The position numbers and the translations under genes were made by a program. From Cercis canadensis (Eukaryota > Streptophyta > Magnoliopsida > Fabales > Fabaceae): a DNA stretch of 64,000 nucleotides. Shown here piece after piece: positions 10,683 to 22,752 of the stretch (position 1 is the stretch's first letter; every line of letters begins with the position of its first letter). Under the pieces are notes generated by a model that ran no database searches, was not told the origin of the DNA, and was given only the letters and a program-made list of their open reading frames with translations. The stretch covers positions 119,295-183,294 of the forward strand of contig QAOA01006911.1 of assembly GCA_003255065.1 (NCBI GenBank), read 5' to 3'.

Positions 10683-12932
10683 CTGCAGGTCAAATGGAAA
10701 GAAACAGAGTTGTTGAAAGTTGAAACCCCGTTTGTTTACCAGGAAAATGAATAGTTAAAGAAAAAAGAGGAAAGAAAATGAAACATGGGCATTTTTCTTT
10801 TCCTTTGTATTAGATGCCATGAATCAATAAAAGATGGGTATTTTCTGTTTACAGATTCTGCTGCAGCAGTACAAAAACTTAAAAGTCTCAATATTCAGCT
10901 TCAAAAATTGGGAACCCACCTACATAAAAGGCCCAAATTCAGAGTGACGAATAGAAAATCTTGTGTAAATATAGGAACCATGGGCTGCAAATGAGAACTT
11001 GTACGTGAAAAGGGTTCACTTTGGATGCGTCTTGTATCTGATTTTTCTAAGTAGCACTTTGTTATACCTAATGCAAACGTAATCATTGTTGAATTGCTTT
11101 TTGAACTAATCCAAACACATAACATATTCCTCCCCCACCCTGAACAATTTTATAAGAAGAAAACAGAGCTTATACTTATGTTATACCAATATAATATATT
11201 GTACTTGTCACCTCAGATCTCATATGCTGCAGACACATAGCATTATTTAAACAATGAAAGCTAGCAACTTTTTTTTTTTCTTTGAGAAGATCAGAAAAGA
11301 GATGATAAAAAAAAGGTGGGTGCTTTCTATTATCTTACTCTTTTTAGTCTTTACCCACACCTGCTGCACAAATTGGCTGCAACTCTTTTCATCAGTGCAT
11401 GGCCCACACCCACACCAATGCTTGTGTTTAGTCATTTTTACAGAAAGGGGGGGTCAGGTATTATATATATAGTGCCCTACACTTGCAAGGGCCCAAATCA
11501 CACATCTTTATATTAAATACTGCAGAGACAAAACAGAACAAATTATTTTGCCCTACTTGTAGTGAACAATTCAATTTATCTTCTTTCATGGCTGTTATGT
11601 AAACCCTACCATTTCGACTTGCCAAAAGGTGAAACATAAATGACCACGGCCATATTAGAGCCATAAAAGTACCACTTCTTTCTGGTTTGGCCATTGCCAT
11701 TCTAATTAATTCACCAACCCTGCAAATAAAGAAAAAGAAAAAAAAACAGCAATACAAGCATTTAGAATCATGAAACTAGGTGCAATGTATAGTAAAAAAT
11801 TTGAGTAATTTATAGTTTTATATAGTTATGTAACAAAAAAAAAAAGTAAAAAGATATATATGCACATGTGTAATTTATAAGTGATGTATAAATAGAAAAG
11901 CTTGGCCCATTTCTGAAGAGTGAGAAGTTTAATATGCAATTTAGAATTAGAAATGAAGGTGATGGAGACACGTGGGCAATGAGTTGCTGCTCTAAAATAT
12001 TGTACTGCTACTACAATCCAATTCCTGGTATCTGATACCAAGTTTTCATGCAGTGCAGTCATCACACAAGTTTGGTGTCCATCATCAAAACCATCCATTC
12101 ATCCTTGGGTCTGAGTGGGACCTTCCAAGTACAATGGTCCAACTTATCTTTCTGTGGGCCCAGTTTTGTTTGCCACAACATCTCCAGCATGAAGGATCTG
12201 GAGCGTGCAGTGCACGGAGAATGAGCATTTTTCTCCTTAAGGTAGGAGGAAAAGATGGTAGGTTTCATGTATACTAAATTTTGCCTCATCCTTAAGGGAA
12301 TAATTTGTAGACCAAAATAGCCTTTTATCCTTTCTGTTTGGGGCACCAACAATCGATCTCTTGTTATTGGATTGAATGTTGAAATTGCGGTTACTAGACA
12401 TAAATTTTTTGGGAAGAGAGCAAGTTTTTTTTTTCAACCTAGCTAGCATTATTCGATGATGCTTTGGTTTGTGTTGGGTGGGGCGTATACTATTTTACTG
12501 TGGGCTTGTCCTTATCCGATGATTTCCTGGTTTAAATATGTCCTTTTGGACAAGCCTATGCCTGCGTGATGTGGTATAGCGGCAGCCTTGTTTTGCAATT
12601 TCGCGCACACAAGAGCTCAGCACCCCAGTGTCAATAAACAAAAAATCTGGGGGCAAAATTGTCTGGTGGATAAAATAAATAACCAAATAGAAACATATGA
12701 AGGGCCGAGAAAGCAAACCCTGATTATCGAGTTGTGTGAGATCTGCAAAACAAAATAGAGTGTGTAGAGAGAGCCCTCTCTCCCCAAACCCAAACCCCCA
12801 ACCCCAAACGAGAGAGAAAGAGAGGAAGAAAGTGAGAGAGGAAGCGCAAGAAAGTGAAAGAAAAAATAGACGAACCCCTTTTGATCCATTCCCTTATCCC
12901 TTCTCTTTCTCTGCTCAATCTTCATCTTCTCT
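10683..12932. other. Intergenic and 5' region of the WRC gene
   Basis: No conserved gene is visible from 10683 to about 12700. From about 12740 a GA/CT-rich leader (GAGAGAAAGAGAGGAAG) precedes the WRC-domain gene and is probably its 5' untranslated region. Open frames in this stretch are antisense or shadow frames without domain support. Confidence 0.5.
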
Positions 12933-14289
12933 ATGAGGATCCGCAAGAACGCCAAGCTCTGCCATCTCCTCTTGTCGAACGGTGCTTCAGTCCCTCTCGA
13001 AGCGTTTCAGAGCCACGTGTGCCAGCTGAACCAGTCGCCATGGGATGTGATCCCCTTTGCCTCTGACTCACCCCAGGTTCGTTCTATTCCTTATTATTTC
13101 TTTCTCTTTTTTTCTCGTTTCTCTTCAGATCTATCAAAAAACCCTTTTCTTCATTCTCTGCATTTTACTAGGGTTTTCTTTCCCTTTATTTTCCTGTATT
13201 TTCTCCATTAGGGTTCTTCATACACCCTAAAATTCCTTTATTTCATCGTAGATATTCCTCCAAACGCCCAATTAGGTTAATGGGTATCCCTCATTTCTCT
13301 CTATTTTCTCAACCCTTGTTTTTTATTTCCTCCTTCCCACAGTTCGAAGGCGAGGATAGTTTCACGGGAAATGACAGCCCTGCCGATTCTATTGGAGCTG
13401 TTGAAAGGTAAACCATTCCTCGATTCGAATGCTTCCTGCAATTCCTTCACTTATTTTATCTGCTATAGCATTAGGGTTTTCTCGACAACATTTCTGCAAT
13501 ATGAAAATAATTCTCCAAAATTTGCTGCTCTGAACAAAACCCACTTCTCAGTTTCTGCTTCTACCTTGAATTATTTGATTATATACACGCAGCGTGGCGT
13601 CAATGATGGACACTGAAGACAAGTCTCTGCCAAAGATAGAGGACATGGTCGTCGATGACGGGAACGATATTGGCCAAAAAAAAGCCAAGCTTGAGGATGA
13701 TAATGGAGACAAAGAACAAGAGAATGGAATTGTGTCCGATAAAGGGGAAGAGCAACCTTCTTACTGCCAGAAAACCGATGGAAAGGGTTGGCAATGTAAG
13801 AATGAAGCCAAAGATGGGCAATCATTTTGTGAGCACCACTTGTCTTTGCTTAGGTCATACAACAGTGGCAGTTACAACACCCCTTCTAAGAAGGCGGCAG
13901 CAGCAGCCGCCGCCGCTGCCGGGGCTCGGCGCGCGAGAGCCCGTGCGGCAAAGAAAGCCACCTCTTCCAACCCTTATGAATTCTATTATTATTCTGGGTT
14001 TGGTCCGTTGTGGGGGAAGAGGAGAGGCGATAGAAATGGAGAAGGCACCAAGAATGAGCCGAAAATCCTCGAAAATTCGACGATAACAGAAACAACAGCA
14101 ACTGCAGCCACAAATGTGAGTCCTACTGCTACTGCTACTACACATAGCAGTACTCCATCTTCGTCTTCTCAAATAGACCATGAGGAATTTGATTATGATG
14201 ATGATGAAGAAGATGACACCAATGGAGACAGTGGCAAGAAGAGGATGAGGAAACCAGTGAAAGCAAGATCGTTGAAATCGCTCATGTGA
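12933..14289 (+). CDS. WRC-domain nuclear protein
   Basis: Three coding exons (12933-13076, 13343-13407, 13593-14289) with GT..AG introns join in frame to give 301 aa. The N terminus is basic (MRIRKNAKL) and is followed by CQLNQSPWDVIPF. Residues 128-152 fit the WRC zinc-binding pattern exactly, C-x9-C-x10-C-x2-H (C128, C138, C149, H152), with GWQC in the middle. An alanine run (nine Ala) leads into an Arg/Ala/Lys basic patch that could serve as a nuclear localisation signal. The C-terminal third is Thr/Ser-rich, then acidic (DYDDDEEDD), and ends basic. There is no QLQ domain, so it is not a growth-regulating factor. DNA binding or a nuclear partner role is inferred from the WRC family. The start was chosen for the conserved first exon and the in-frame junctions. 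Confidence 0.85.
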
Positions 14290-15003
14290 GGAATCTGGGT
14301 AAGGGTGAGCAAAGGGTTGGATAGTAAGATCGAGGGTTGGGGTTCAATGTATTGTGATTATCGTTTTTTTTTTTTTTGTAGAATTTTGTGTTTTTCTCAC
14401 CCTTTGGGCTATTTAGGGTTATGATGAATCATGCTAATTTTTTGTTTCACATGCTGCTTTGTTTTTTCGTGGGTGAGGTTAGACTTTCTCTAAAACATGA
14501 CAGTAGGGGGTTTCTCTAGTGTGTGAATGAGTAGACTGTAGAAACAGTGTGAGTCAATGTTTTGAAATGAAAAGGTCAAATTGGTAAATTAAGTTATCAG
14601 ATTCTTTTGCAATTTCTTTTGTATGTAGATACTGCTTTAATATCTAAAAGCTTTATCCGGAAACGGAGGATTGGACTTTTTAAATTGGCAGTTATATCCA
14701 TGCATAAATATATTGTGGGCCACCCTCGCAGCATATTTTGAAAGTTACTTCTTTTTTGGGTGCTTGCCGTTGCTCCTTGTTTTTTTTTTCCCTCGGTTTC
14801 TAATTTTAGAGTGAAAGGGAATTGTATAAAATCATAAATCTTATCCATTTGTTGAGGAGAAAATTTACATTTTTTTTCTTGATGGGTATGAAATTATTGT
14901 GCTTATAAGGACTAAGGGTTATTTGATTTGAATATTGTATTTTAACCCACTCGACAACCCATGTCATACGGTGTATTCTTTGAGGACATACTACATGGCA
15001 TGT
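14290..15003. other. 3' flank of WRC gene and spacer
   Basis: This holds probable 3' untranslated sequence of the WRC gene followed by AT-rich spacer. No gene is seen. Confidence 0.5.
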
Positions 15004-15140
15004 GGTGTGTCCCACTTATAATGTCACATAGTATTTTTTTGTAAAGTATATCACATGTGTAGGCGGTGGAGCTCACTAAACACGTCATATACTATGTGAC
15101 ATATTCTTAAGAGACACACGCACACTATGTGGTGTGTCCA
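15004..15140. repeat. Inverted repeat within short direct repeats
   Basis: ATGTCACATAGTAT at 15021-15034 has its exact reverse complement ATACTATGTGACAT at 15089-15102, giving a 14-bp stem and a 54-nt loop. TGTGGTGTGTCC occurs on both sides, near 15001 and 15128. The arrangement resembles a small degenerate MITE. No coding content. Confidence 0.5.
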
Positions 15141-16613
15141 ATATACCCATCTGCTGACATTTTATTTTTTTAAATAAAAAATTATGATATTATGGTAAAT
15201 TATTTTGAAACTACAGTAATAAGGTAAATAAGTTGTCAAAATCTAATATTTAAGTTAAAGAACTAAGAAGTTTGAGTCCTATTGTTAGTTATCTATAAAT
15301 ATTAGTGTAAGTCCTCATTGAAACTTATGATATGTCTTGATTTCCTCTCACTTTAAACTTTTAGTTACTAATTTTTTTTTTGGCAATTTCACTAGAGCTA
15401 CCATCATAGCTAGGGCGCTACTAATCATTCTTGCAGTGTGCTTGTTTCTCAAATAATTAATGTAAAACACAAAGAATGTCCCCGCAAGCATTCCATCTTA
15501 ATCTTTAACAATAATTGTTGAGTGGCAAATTAGACCATAGCACCCTATTGAAATATTTCTTCTAAGTTTTGGAATTACATGGACATAATTTTATTCTTAT
15601 CTCACATCTCTCTTATCCATTTTACAAGCAAGTCCTATCAAACTTTCATTGTCGACATTCATTAATCTCGATCGGGTAAAGCATTGAGTTGCTGATACAG
15701 TTTTATACTTTTGTGTCTTAACGAGTTCTGAAAATAAGGGAACGTGAATCTTATCTTCAACAATGAACAGTTAATCTGCGTTCTTCAAAACGAACCATTT
15801 TACACTTGTCGTAATGTAAATGTTTTTTTTTAATGGAAATGTATGTAAAAAGCTTTGAAGAATAAAAAAGGCTTTACATTCCCTTTCAGCAAATAGAATA
15901 AGTACTATTTTTATACATTGCTTTCTTCAGATTTTTTCATACTTGCTTAATCTCAAAATTATTCTACCTTTTAATCGAAGGTCATGAATGTTTAGAATCT
16001 TAATTTGCTCTAGTTACGCAGTTCGGAAGAGCAAAAAGGTGGAATTGTAACTCGTTAAAATGATTAGAATGACACGTTCTCATAATTTGATCTATAGTGC
16101 ATTATTAATAATCAAAGTGATTATGTCGGTAACCCTAAAGTGATAGGTGATAATCTTGTTTCCTTTCATCAATCCTTGCTTTCTATGATTTTGGTATATA
16201 TATAATGCAAGTTTTTTTTTTCTTATTTCTTTAAATTTTTTTAGGAGATCATGAGAACTAGCTACGTGAAGATAATTTTATCATTCTTTAGAGAGGGTAA
16301 GGTTATAAAATAACTGATTTATTTCAGATCTGTATATATATTGCTATTATATATACAATCGAGTTAGTTCATCAATCACATGAGTCAATTGAGTTTTAGG
16401 AATCTCCCTAAAATTTATATTTTTGTCTAAAAAGTTTAACTTTATATCTAATGACAAATTAAAAAAAGAGCCAACTCATTATAGCTCAATGTTGACTTAT
16501 TTATTAATTGATTCATACTAATAAGCTCAAACTTGACTCATATATGGATCATGAGCTTAGCTTTATCAAATTATGAATTGCTTGCAAATAATGTTGCGCC
16601 ACTTAAAAAGATA
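15141..16613. other. Intergenic, nothing recognised
   Basis: AT-rich spacer without a conserved gene, RNA gene or clear element ends. I looked for upstream exons that could join the island at 17133 and found none I could support. Confidence 0.5.
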
Positions 16614-16804
16614 ATTTTTTTTTTTTTTTTTACACCTAGGATATCCTTACACCATTTGGATATAAGACTAATCTCTGTTCGAGATAGAAGTTAGCAGTAA
16701 CCGATAAATCATTCTCAACAAGTGCAACTCCAAGGATTCGAACACAAGATCTTTGGCTTAGAACGTCTTAGGACTCAATCTCCTTCCACTAAGCTAACAC
16801 CTTG
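16614..16804 (-). mobile_element. tRNA-derived SINE, minus strand
   Basis: Read on the minus strand, the element has an A-box-like TAGCTTAGTGG (16786-16796), then a B box GTTCGAATCC (16734-16743) about 43 nt further on, a non-tRNA body, and an A tail (the T run at 16614-16631). This order of Pol III boxes with a terminal A tail is diagnostic of tRNA-derived SINEs. TTAAAAA-like sequence on both sides may be a target-site duplication, but it is low-complexity. Confidence 0.75.
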
Positions 16805-17061
16805 TTTGTTAAAAAAAAAAAAAAAAAATCTTTCGGGCTGTTGCAAAGTGGTAAATGTTGGTTCTATCATATTTCAATTAAACATTTAACTGTCATGTTC
16901 ACTAATAATATCACATCTTAATGATTGGGGTATTTAAATTTTGCGTTATAAACTATATAAAATATTAATGGAATCCGGAAAAATTCAGTAGTTTAGATTT
17001 TAAAATTATTATGATTGCTTATTTTAAAAAAACGCCTAAAAATAAAAATTATAGAAAAAGG

Positions 17062-17063
<2 letters not shown>

Positions 17064-17101
<38 letters not shown>
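17064..17101. repeat. (AT)n microsatellite
   Basis: A pure AT dinucleotide run of about 18 units. Likely length-polymorphic. Confidence 0.95.
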
Positions 17102-17103
<2 letters not shown>

Positions 17104-17132
17104 ATTTTTACTTATAGTTCATCGTTTTGCAG

Positions 17133-17335
17133 ATCGCATCATCTGCTGGGAATCCTTCCGGCCGAAAACTATCGACACAATCATCTTTACTCAATTTGTT
17201 AGTAGTTTCCTCTTGAATTGCTGTGACTCTGAGGAAAACGATGCCCCAACATTAGAGCTCCAAACGGCGTCGTCGCCACCACCGGGAACGAACGAGAGCG
17301 AAACGGAGGCGTTCACGGCAGAGAGACAGAGATGA
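17133..17335 (+). pseudogene. Orphan exon-like GC-rich island, unknown gene
   Basis: I do not recognise the product. After a good acceptor (pyrimidine-rich ...CGTTTTGCAG) the frame is open for 66 residues to TGA at 17333-17335. It contains RIICWESFRPKTIDT, then a hydrophobic stretch, a CCDSEEND segment and a Ser/Pro/Thr/Glu-rich tail. GC content is far above the surroundings, and codon choice looks coding. No upstream exon is visible within 2.5 kb, and the SINE and (AT)n repeat lie immediately upstream. It may be the stranded last exon of a decayed or captured gene. The minus strand of the same island is also open over a shorter range, so strand is not certain. Confidence 0.33.
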
Positions 17336-18275
17336 CAAAAAACAATCTGCAATTTTTATTTTATTTTTTATATTTTTTTGCTGAAAGATACATCTGCAAT
17401 GTGTTAGGGCAGAAAGCTTCCTCCAACTCAAAACGATTGAAGAACTTTTTTTTTTTTTTAATACTTTTGAGCTAGTAACTATTTTCTGTTTTGTTGTTGA
17501 AAAATAAATAATTAACTAAATTATGCAACCTCCATTAAAACTTGATAAAATTACGGATTTTTTTATCTTAAAAATTAGAAATATCCCTTTAAGTACAATT
17601 TCAATGAGGGTTTATATTATGTTATATTAAATAGGAGGAAGGAATATATAATTTGTATAATTAAATTATATATGAAGTAAAAAATTATTTTCCTTACAAA
17701 AAAAAAGGTTTGTGTAATTGACTTAGGAAAAATGAGTGCTTTTTTTTTTTTTTTTGTGGAGNTTTTTTTTTTTTTTTGAGGAGAGAATGAGTCTCTCTTT
17801 AATAAAAGAATAATAATATATACATAACCTATCTTTACAATTTTTCACAAATATCCTGTCTAATATAATATAAGTTAAAAGTGTCTTAAACTCAAATACT
17901 ACTATTTTATATACTACTATTTCACAAATATATATATATAAAAGTTAAAGAGTGAAAGTGTGAAACTACTTAAAGTCAAATACTACTATTTTATTATAGA
18001 AAAGCTTGTGAAAACAAAGTGTACATATATAATTACTCTACAAAAAGGGTAAGGTCGTTTTCACTGCCTTACCATTTTTATTTTTTGTAATTGGCCTCCA
18101 TTTTCTTTGATTAGTTTATTTTATTGACATAAAACACAATAAAATGACAAAAATATTTGAAGGTCAATGCTGTGTATTGACCTTTTTATGTTACAAGCTA
18201 ACATGACATGTCAACTCCCTCGTGCCGTGAGAAGTTCAGAAGCCCGCGAAAGCCGTCGTCGCCGCAAAAACCTTA
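17336..18275. other. Spacer with N-interrupted T runs
   Basis: AT-rich spacer. A single N at 17762 lies between two T runs that share similar flanks (GTGGAG / GAGGAG), matching the contig-join pattern seen elsewhere in the window. No gene is seen. Confidence 0.6.
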
Positions 18276-20448
18276 TCATTTCAAAACACTGTTGCAGAGA
18301 AGCAAAGATATATTACGACGATTTCAAACAAAAATGGCAATTCAGAAAGTTTGTACACATAGTGCTTCACTTTACAACTTTAACCATTACCATGAGCATC
18401 AGAGGAAGAATTAGATTAATTAAAGCGGTGATTCTTTATTTAAATGAAAATAAACAAAGTTTGAGAACATGGATAAAGAAAATACAGTAGCAGTTAAATA
18501 GTAGCATATATATTTTTAGGTCGATCATGCAGCATGTAACAAGGAACTTACTTGTATAAGTAAGAAGCAATCCCTAAAATAATAATCAAGAGGATGATGT
18601 CAATGCAGAAGCTGCGGCTGGACCTTAGCTGAAAAAAAAAATTGATATATATATATGATATTATACATGAAAAGTCCGTAAGGGAAGGAGATAGAGAAGA
18701 ATTGGAAAAGAAGAAAAATGGTGCAATAGCCTATAATATCAATATCACACACCTTAGTCACAGTATCCCTGAGCCTGACATTAGTGTTTTTAAGGTCAGA
18801 ATTTGCCCTTTCAACCTTGAGAGAAACCAAGAATGTAGCAATTTACTTGAGGTAGTAAAAGGTGGAACTAAATATTACATTCTTTAAAAATTAATATCTC
18901 AGGAAGAAAATGAAGTTTAACATAAATATTATACAATGTAATTTCAATCATAAAATAAAATAAACAGAAGATTTCTAATTTAGACAATATGCCGCTTACT
19001 TTATCCTCTATTTCATCTATCAAAGGCACTTGTCTATCCAATTCCTGCACGCAAAACACACATGAATGACATCAAAACACCCAAATTTGTGATTTGTATC
19101 TTGTAATGAAGGGTAAGGAAACAAACCTCATTCATGTCATGAGCCATGTTCTTCAATGTGTGCAATCCCTCAGCTATCACATCCAAATCTCCATCCTACA
19201 CATAATCAAATTAATCAAATTGCTTAAGTTATAGAATTAGAAATTATGGTAACACTTGCCTGCTTTATTTTACGCATTTCATACTCTTGCCTGAAGCCAT
19301 CTGCCTCCTCTGTTTGTTGAAAGTAGTCATCGTGAAATCTCCCTTCTGCAGTAACTCTCATACATTGAGTCAATGAAGCTTGTCTGAACCATTAGAGTTG
19401 TGGGAAATGAGTTTGATAATTGAATTGATTACCTGAATTATGGTCAATTTTAATGGCAAAATGGGAACCAGAAGCTGCCCAACTACCTGTTTGTTTATGC
19501 CCAGTTGCTGTTCCATCTGGTATGCATTCAATCCTCTCTTTTAAAGCAGAAACCAAATCATTTCGATCATTAATCTCTTCCTTTGAAACCCCTTTTACCT
19601 ACAATTAAATTATAGTCCTAAATGCCATTATAGTATAGTGAAGCTCTAATTCAAAAGAAAAATATAAATACTAAAATGAAGTATAACTGTTTAACGTAAT
19701 AAGCAAATTTATTTCAAGCAACTGACAAAAAGTTAAATATGAAATGGGGTTGAGTTCGCTTGAAGAATTAATAATAAAAGTTTAATATTTTCCTACATTT
19801 TCTCGGGAACCAACCAGGAAATAGTATATTAACAAAAACATGAAAGGTAAGGAACAGAGACACAAGACAGATTATTAAATTATGCAGTAAATAAGAATGG
19901 AACCCTTTTAAGAGCGAGCCTTTGCAATTTGGGAATCTCCTCCAATAAGCGACCTTTTGCTTGTCGAATCTCCGCATTCAAAGCAACAGCCACTGCCCTG
20001 TTCTTCTCGTTTGCAGCTGCCACTGATTTCTACAGAAAATAAATAAATAAATAAATAAATAAATAAGCAGTAGCAGTTTTAATAATACTAAAATTGTTCC
20101 TTTGTTACTACCGAAAAAAATGTTCCTTCATTTGCTTGAAGAAAAATCAAAACACAGAAAGAAACGGCAATTTTTTTGTTTTTTGTTTTCCAAATTTCTC
20201 GGAAGCCAGACAGAGCAAGATGAAATTAACATTGAGTGTCGTTTAAGGTTAAATAATGTAAGTAATGGAACCTGTTGGGTAGCATCGATGCCGGCCTCAA
20301 CGACGTCGTATAAACGAGCAAAAACATCGTTCCCGGAGACATTGTTAAGGTTGTGCTCCTTTTCATTTTCCTTTTGCTTGTCGACGTCGTACTTGTCGTA
20401 CTTGGTGCAGATGGCGTCTACCCTGGTGATCAAACTTCTCACAGTCAT
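18276..20448 (-). CDS. SYP71: SYP7-group Qc-SNARE syntaxin (SYP71/72/73-like)
   Basis: Nine exons read in frame to 273 aa: 20272-20448, 19904-20029, 19433-19598, 19260-19345, 19127-19195, 19000-19044, 18753-18815, 18552-18628 and 18276-18288. The N terminus (LITRVDAICTKYDKYDVDKQ) and the SNARE motif (ELDRQVPLIDEIEDKVERA) match Arabidopsis SYP71. The Gln of DRQ is the expected zero-layer glutamine. A C-terminal membrane anchor (IDIILLIIILGIASYLY) ends the protein. Family members act in membrane fusion at the ER and plasma membrane; that role is inferred. Two features are odd. Intron 4 uses a GC donor (CAG|GCAAGT), and exon 9 is only 13 nt, supplying the conserved NVLK end. Exon 8 reading through its donor would stop after YLYK, so splicing decides the tail. 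Assignment to SYP71, 72 or 73 is not resolved. Confidence 0.93.
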
Positions 20449-20764
20449 GCTCTCTGCCTCTGGTTTCTTTGTGAATCCAAATCCTGGTTTTTGGGCTTTG
20501 GATTCAGCCTCAAGTTGAAGGTGAGTGAGTGAGTGAGACGGAGAGTGCGAGAACCAGGGACTGCATTTTTAAGGAGGATATATATTTTGTTTGCGGGTGT
20601 ACCACAATAGTGCTAGTCCGCACTAGCACATGATTTTCATTCGCTCATGTAACTTGTAAGTAATAGATAAATTATATGACATCATAAATTATGAAATATG
20701 GCATATATATTAAGTTATGAGTGCTGCTATTTGTAACAAAATTATTTATTTATTATTAGATAAA

Positions 20765-20872
20765 TAGAACTAGATTTTTTAGCAAGAATATGAAAAAATA
20801 ATTATTCAAATTTTGAACCTAGCTCAATTTTTTTAAGAGATTCATTGATCAGTTATGTTATATGTATTTGTG
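20765..20872 (-). repeat. SINE-like fragment, copy 1 of a local pair
   Basis: Shares TAGATTTTTTA...TTTTTTTAAGAGATTC...GTTATGTTATA with 21102-21202. The second copy has TTTGAACATGAAACC where a degenerate B box would lie on the minus strand. Boundaries are approximate. Confidence 0.4.
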
Positions 20873-21101
20873 TATTTGTAATAAAATTATAAATCTTTCT
20901 AAGATATTGCTCTTCAATTCACACCAACCATAAAATTATTATTTACATTAAGTTACCAACATAGAAGAAATTCATACATCAAATTGGGAGGGTTTTTGTG
21001 GAATTTAGTATTTTTAGGAAGTTATTCATATACAAGAAATTAGGCAAACTCAACAATTATTTCACTAGGGGTTATCCCCTTTTTTTTCATTGATAGATAT
21101 A

Positions 21102-21202
21102 ATTAGATTTTTTAATTGGGGATATAGAGCGAAAATTTGAACATGAAACCTTAATTTTTTTTAAGAGATTCTTAAACTAATTATGTTATAATATATTTAT
21201 GT
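21102..21202 (-). repeat. SINE-like fragment, copy 2 of a local pair
   Basis: Similar to 20765-20872 at both ends with a diverged middle. Minus-strand sequence includes GTTTCATGTTCAAAT, resembling a decayed B-box region. Confidence 0.4.
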
Positions 21203-21428
21203 ACTAGCTCAATTGGTCACCAAATTAACTATAAGGCAGATTGACCTCTCCATCATGGGTTTAAGCTTCCCATTTTTTAACCCAGCAGAACAAAATTAAA
21301 AAAAAAAAAAAAATCAGCAATTGCTCTATCATCAGGCATCAACCTTTGGACTTAAGTCATGAAAATATTTTCAACTTAGGTTGGTCCAAGACTAATTAAA
21401 ATATTACTCATAGTCTTTATTTAACTAA

Positions 21429-21510
21429 AGGGTCTGTGGCTGAATGATACTAAGATCGTTCTCAGAACTTGTGAGTTTTATATTCAAACCCAAAATTATA
21501 ACTAAAAAAA
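21429..21510 (+). repeat. SINE-like fragment, dispersed family
   Basis: Plus-strand GTGGCTGAATGATACT (A-box-like), ATCGTTCTCA and TATTCAAACCC (B-box-like) are followed by an A-rich stretch. It belongs with the pieces at 1-105, 22660-22752, 59577-59655 and 61785-61862. Confidence 0.5.
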
Positions 21511-22659
21511 TAATCTTCAATTCATTGTTATAAACTTATAATTTATCAATTTTCTGTTTAAACGCAAATTCAACATATACACATTTATATATCATATGAT
21601 ATTTTTCTTTTTATTATTTAATTAAGTTTTATTGTTTACCAAATCTCGTAGAAGCAACAATATTGTTGGCATGTAAGTTTAGAAGTCAGTTCATCCCAAT
21701 TGTGAGGTTGCTCGATGTGAGTAGTCACGTACTCATGTGAGACGCAACATACATTCACTAATGATGAACACCAAATTAAATAGTGTTGTATAATGAGATA
21801 TATATGGAATTGAAAAGTATTGTATATCAATCTCAAACAAAGAAGGGTGTTTGGATAATTTTCATTCTTTTTCCTCCTCACTCATATAGTTAGTGTATAT
21901 ATATGTTTAGTTCATCTCTCACGTGAGATCACAACGTGAACACACGAGTGAAGAAGTGATCAAAACTAAATTATGTGTAATAATTAAATAAAATTATAAA
22001 GTGGTCCAATCATATATTTCCATTCTTATATAACTTTTCGACAAATTTCAATAACAATGGAAAAAAATTTGAAAGTCACTTATTTTTAAGTGGAAACTAA
22101 TTAAATCACTTGGTATAATTTATAGAATATCATGAATAAATTAAAAAAAGAAAAGAAAAAGAATATCATACATAAACTTCATGGATAGATAAAATAGGCT
22201 TCCGCCATAACTATTATAGAGTGAACTATATTAATCGCCTCTAAGATTTGAAAACCTACCCTCGTAGCTCCTTTAATTTGAGAATTATACAAAAACAGTA
22301 ACTTAAAGCTTTATATAGAGGTTTTAGAATTTGAGAATAATTTTTACCTAAAGTTTACTTTTTTCTTTTCAACCATCAAAATATTCTCAAGTTAATTAAG
22401 TTTGTATATCAAAATTAAATCCCTAAGCGATTACAAATAACTATCATGCACTTCCAACATAGTCCATTTATTGCTATGATGCTATGCTATCTTTAGTAGC
22501 CAACAAGTGATGATGGTGAGTTTATAATTCTCTCTCTAGATCTTTCCCCCTCCCCCTCTTTCTTTTAAATCTAAAACTTACGTAAAAATAATTGATCCGG
22601 TTCATTAAAAGAGTAGTGTTATAATCTTTGTTATTCTTTCTTAGTGTAGGTCTCAGTTA

Positions 22660-22752
22660 TCAAATAATTTGTAGCTGAATGATATTAAAATTGTCTTCAG
22701 AGTTTAGTTAATTTTGTATTCAAATCTAAAGTCGTAGTTAAAATTATAGGTC
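22660..22752 (+). repeat. SINE-like fragment, dispersed family
   Basis: Plus-strand GTAGCTGAATGATATT, TTGTCTTCAGAG and GTATTCAAATCT align in order with the fragment at 21429-21510. It is more diverged than that copy. Confidence 0.45.

Noticed and set aside
13571..14181. Antisense open frames across the WRC exon
   Set aside because: They are shadows of a GC-rich, compositionally biased coding exon and show no domains or start context of their own.
16734..16796. tRNA gene on the minus strand
   Set aside because: A and B boxes are present, but no cloverleaf or acceptor stem forms, and an A tail follows. A SINE explains it better.
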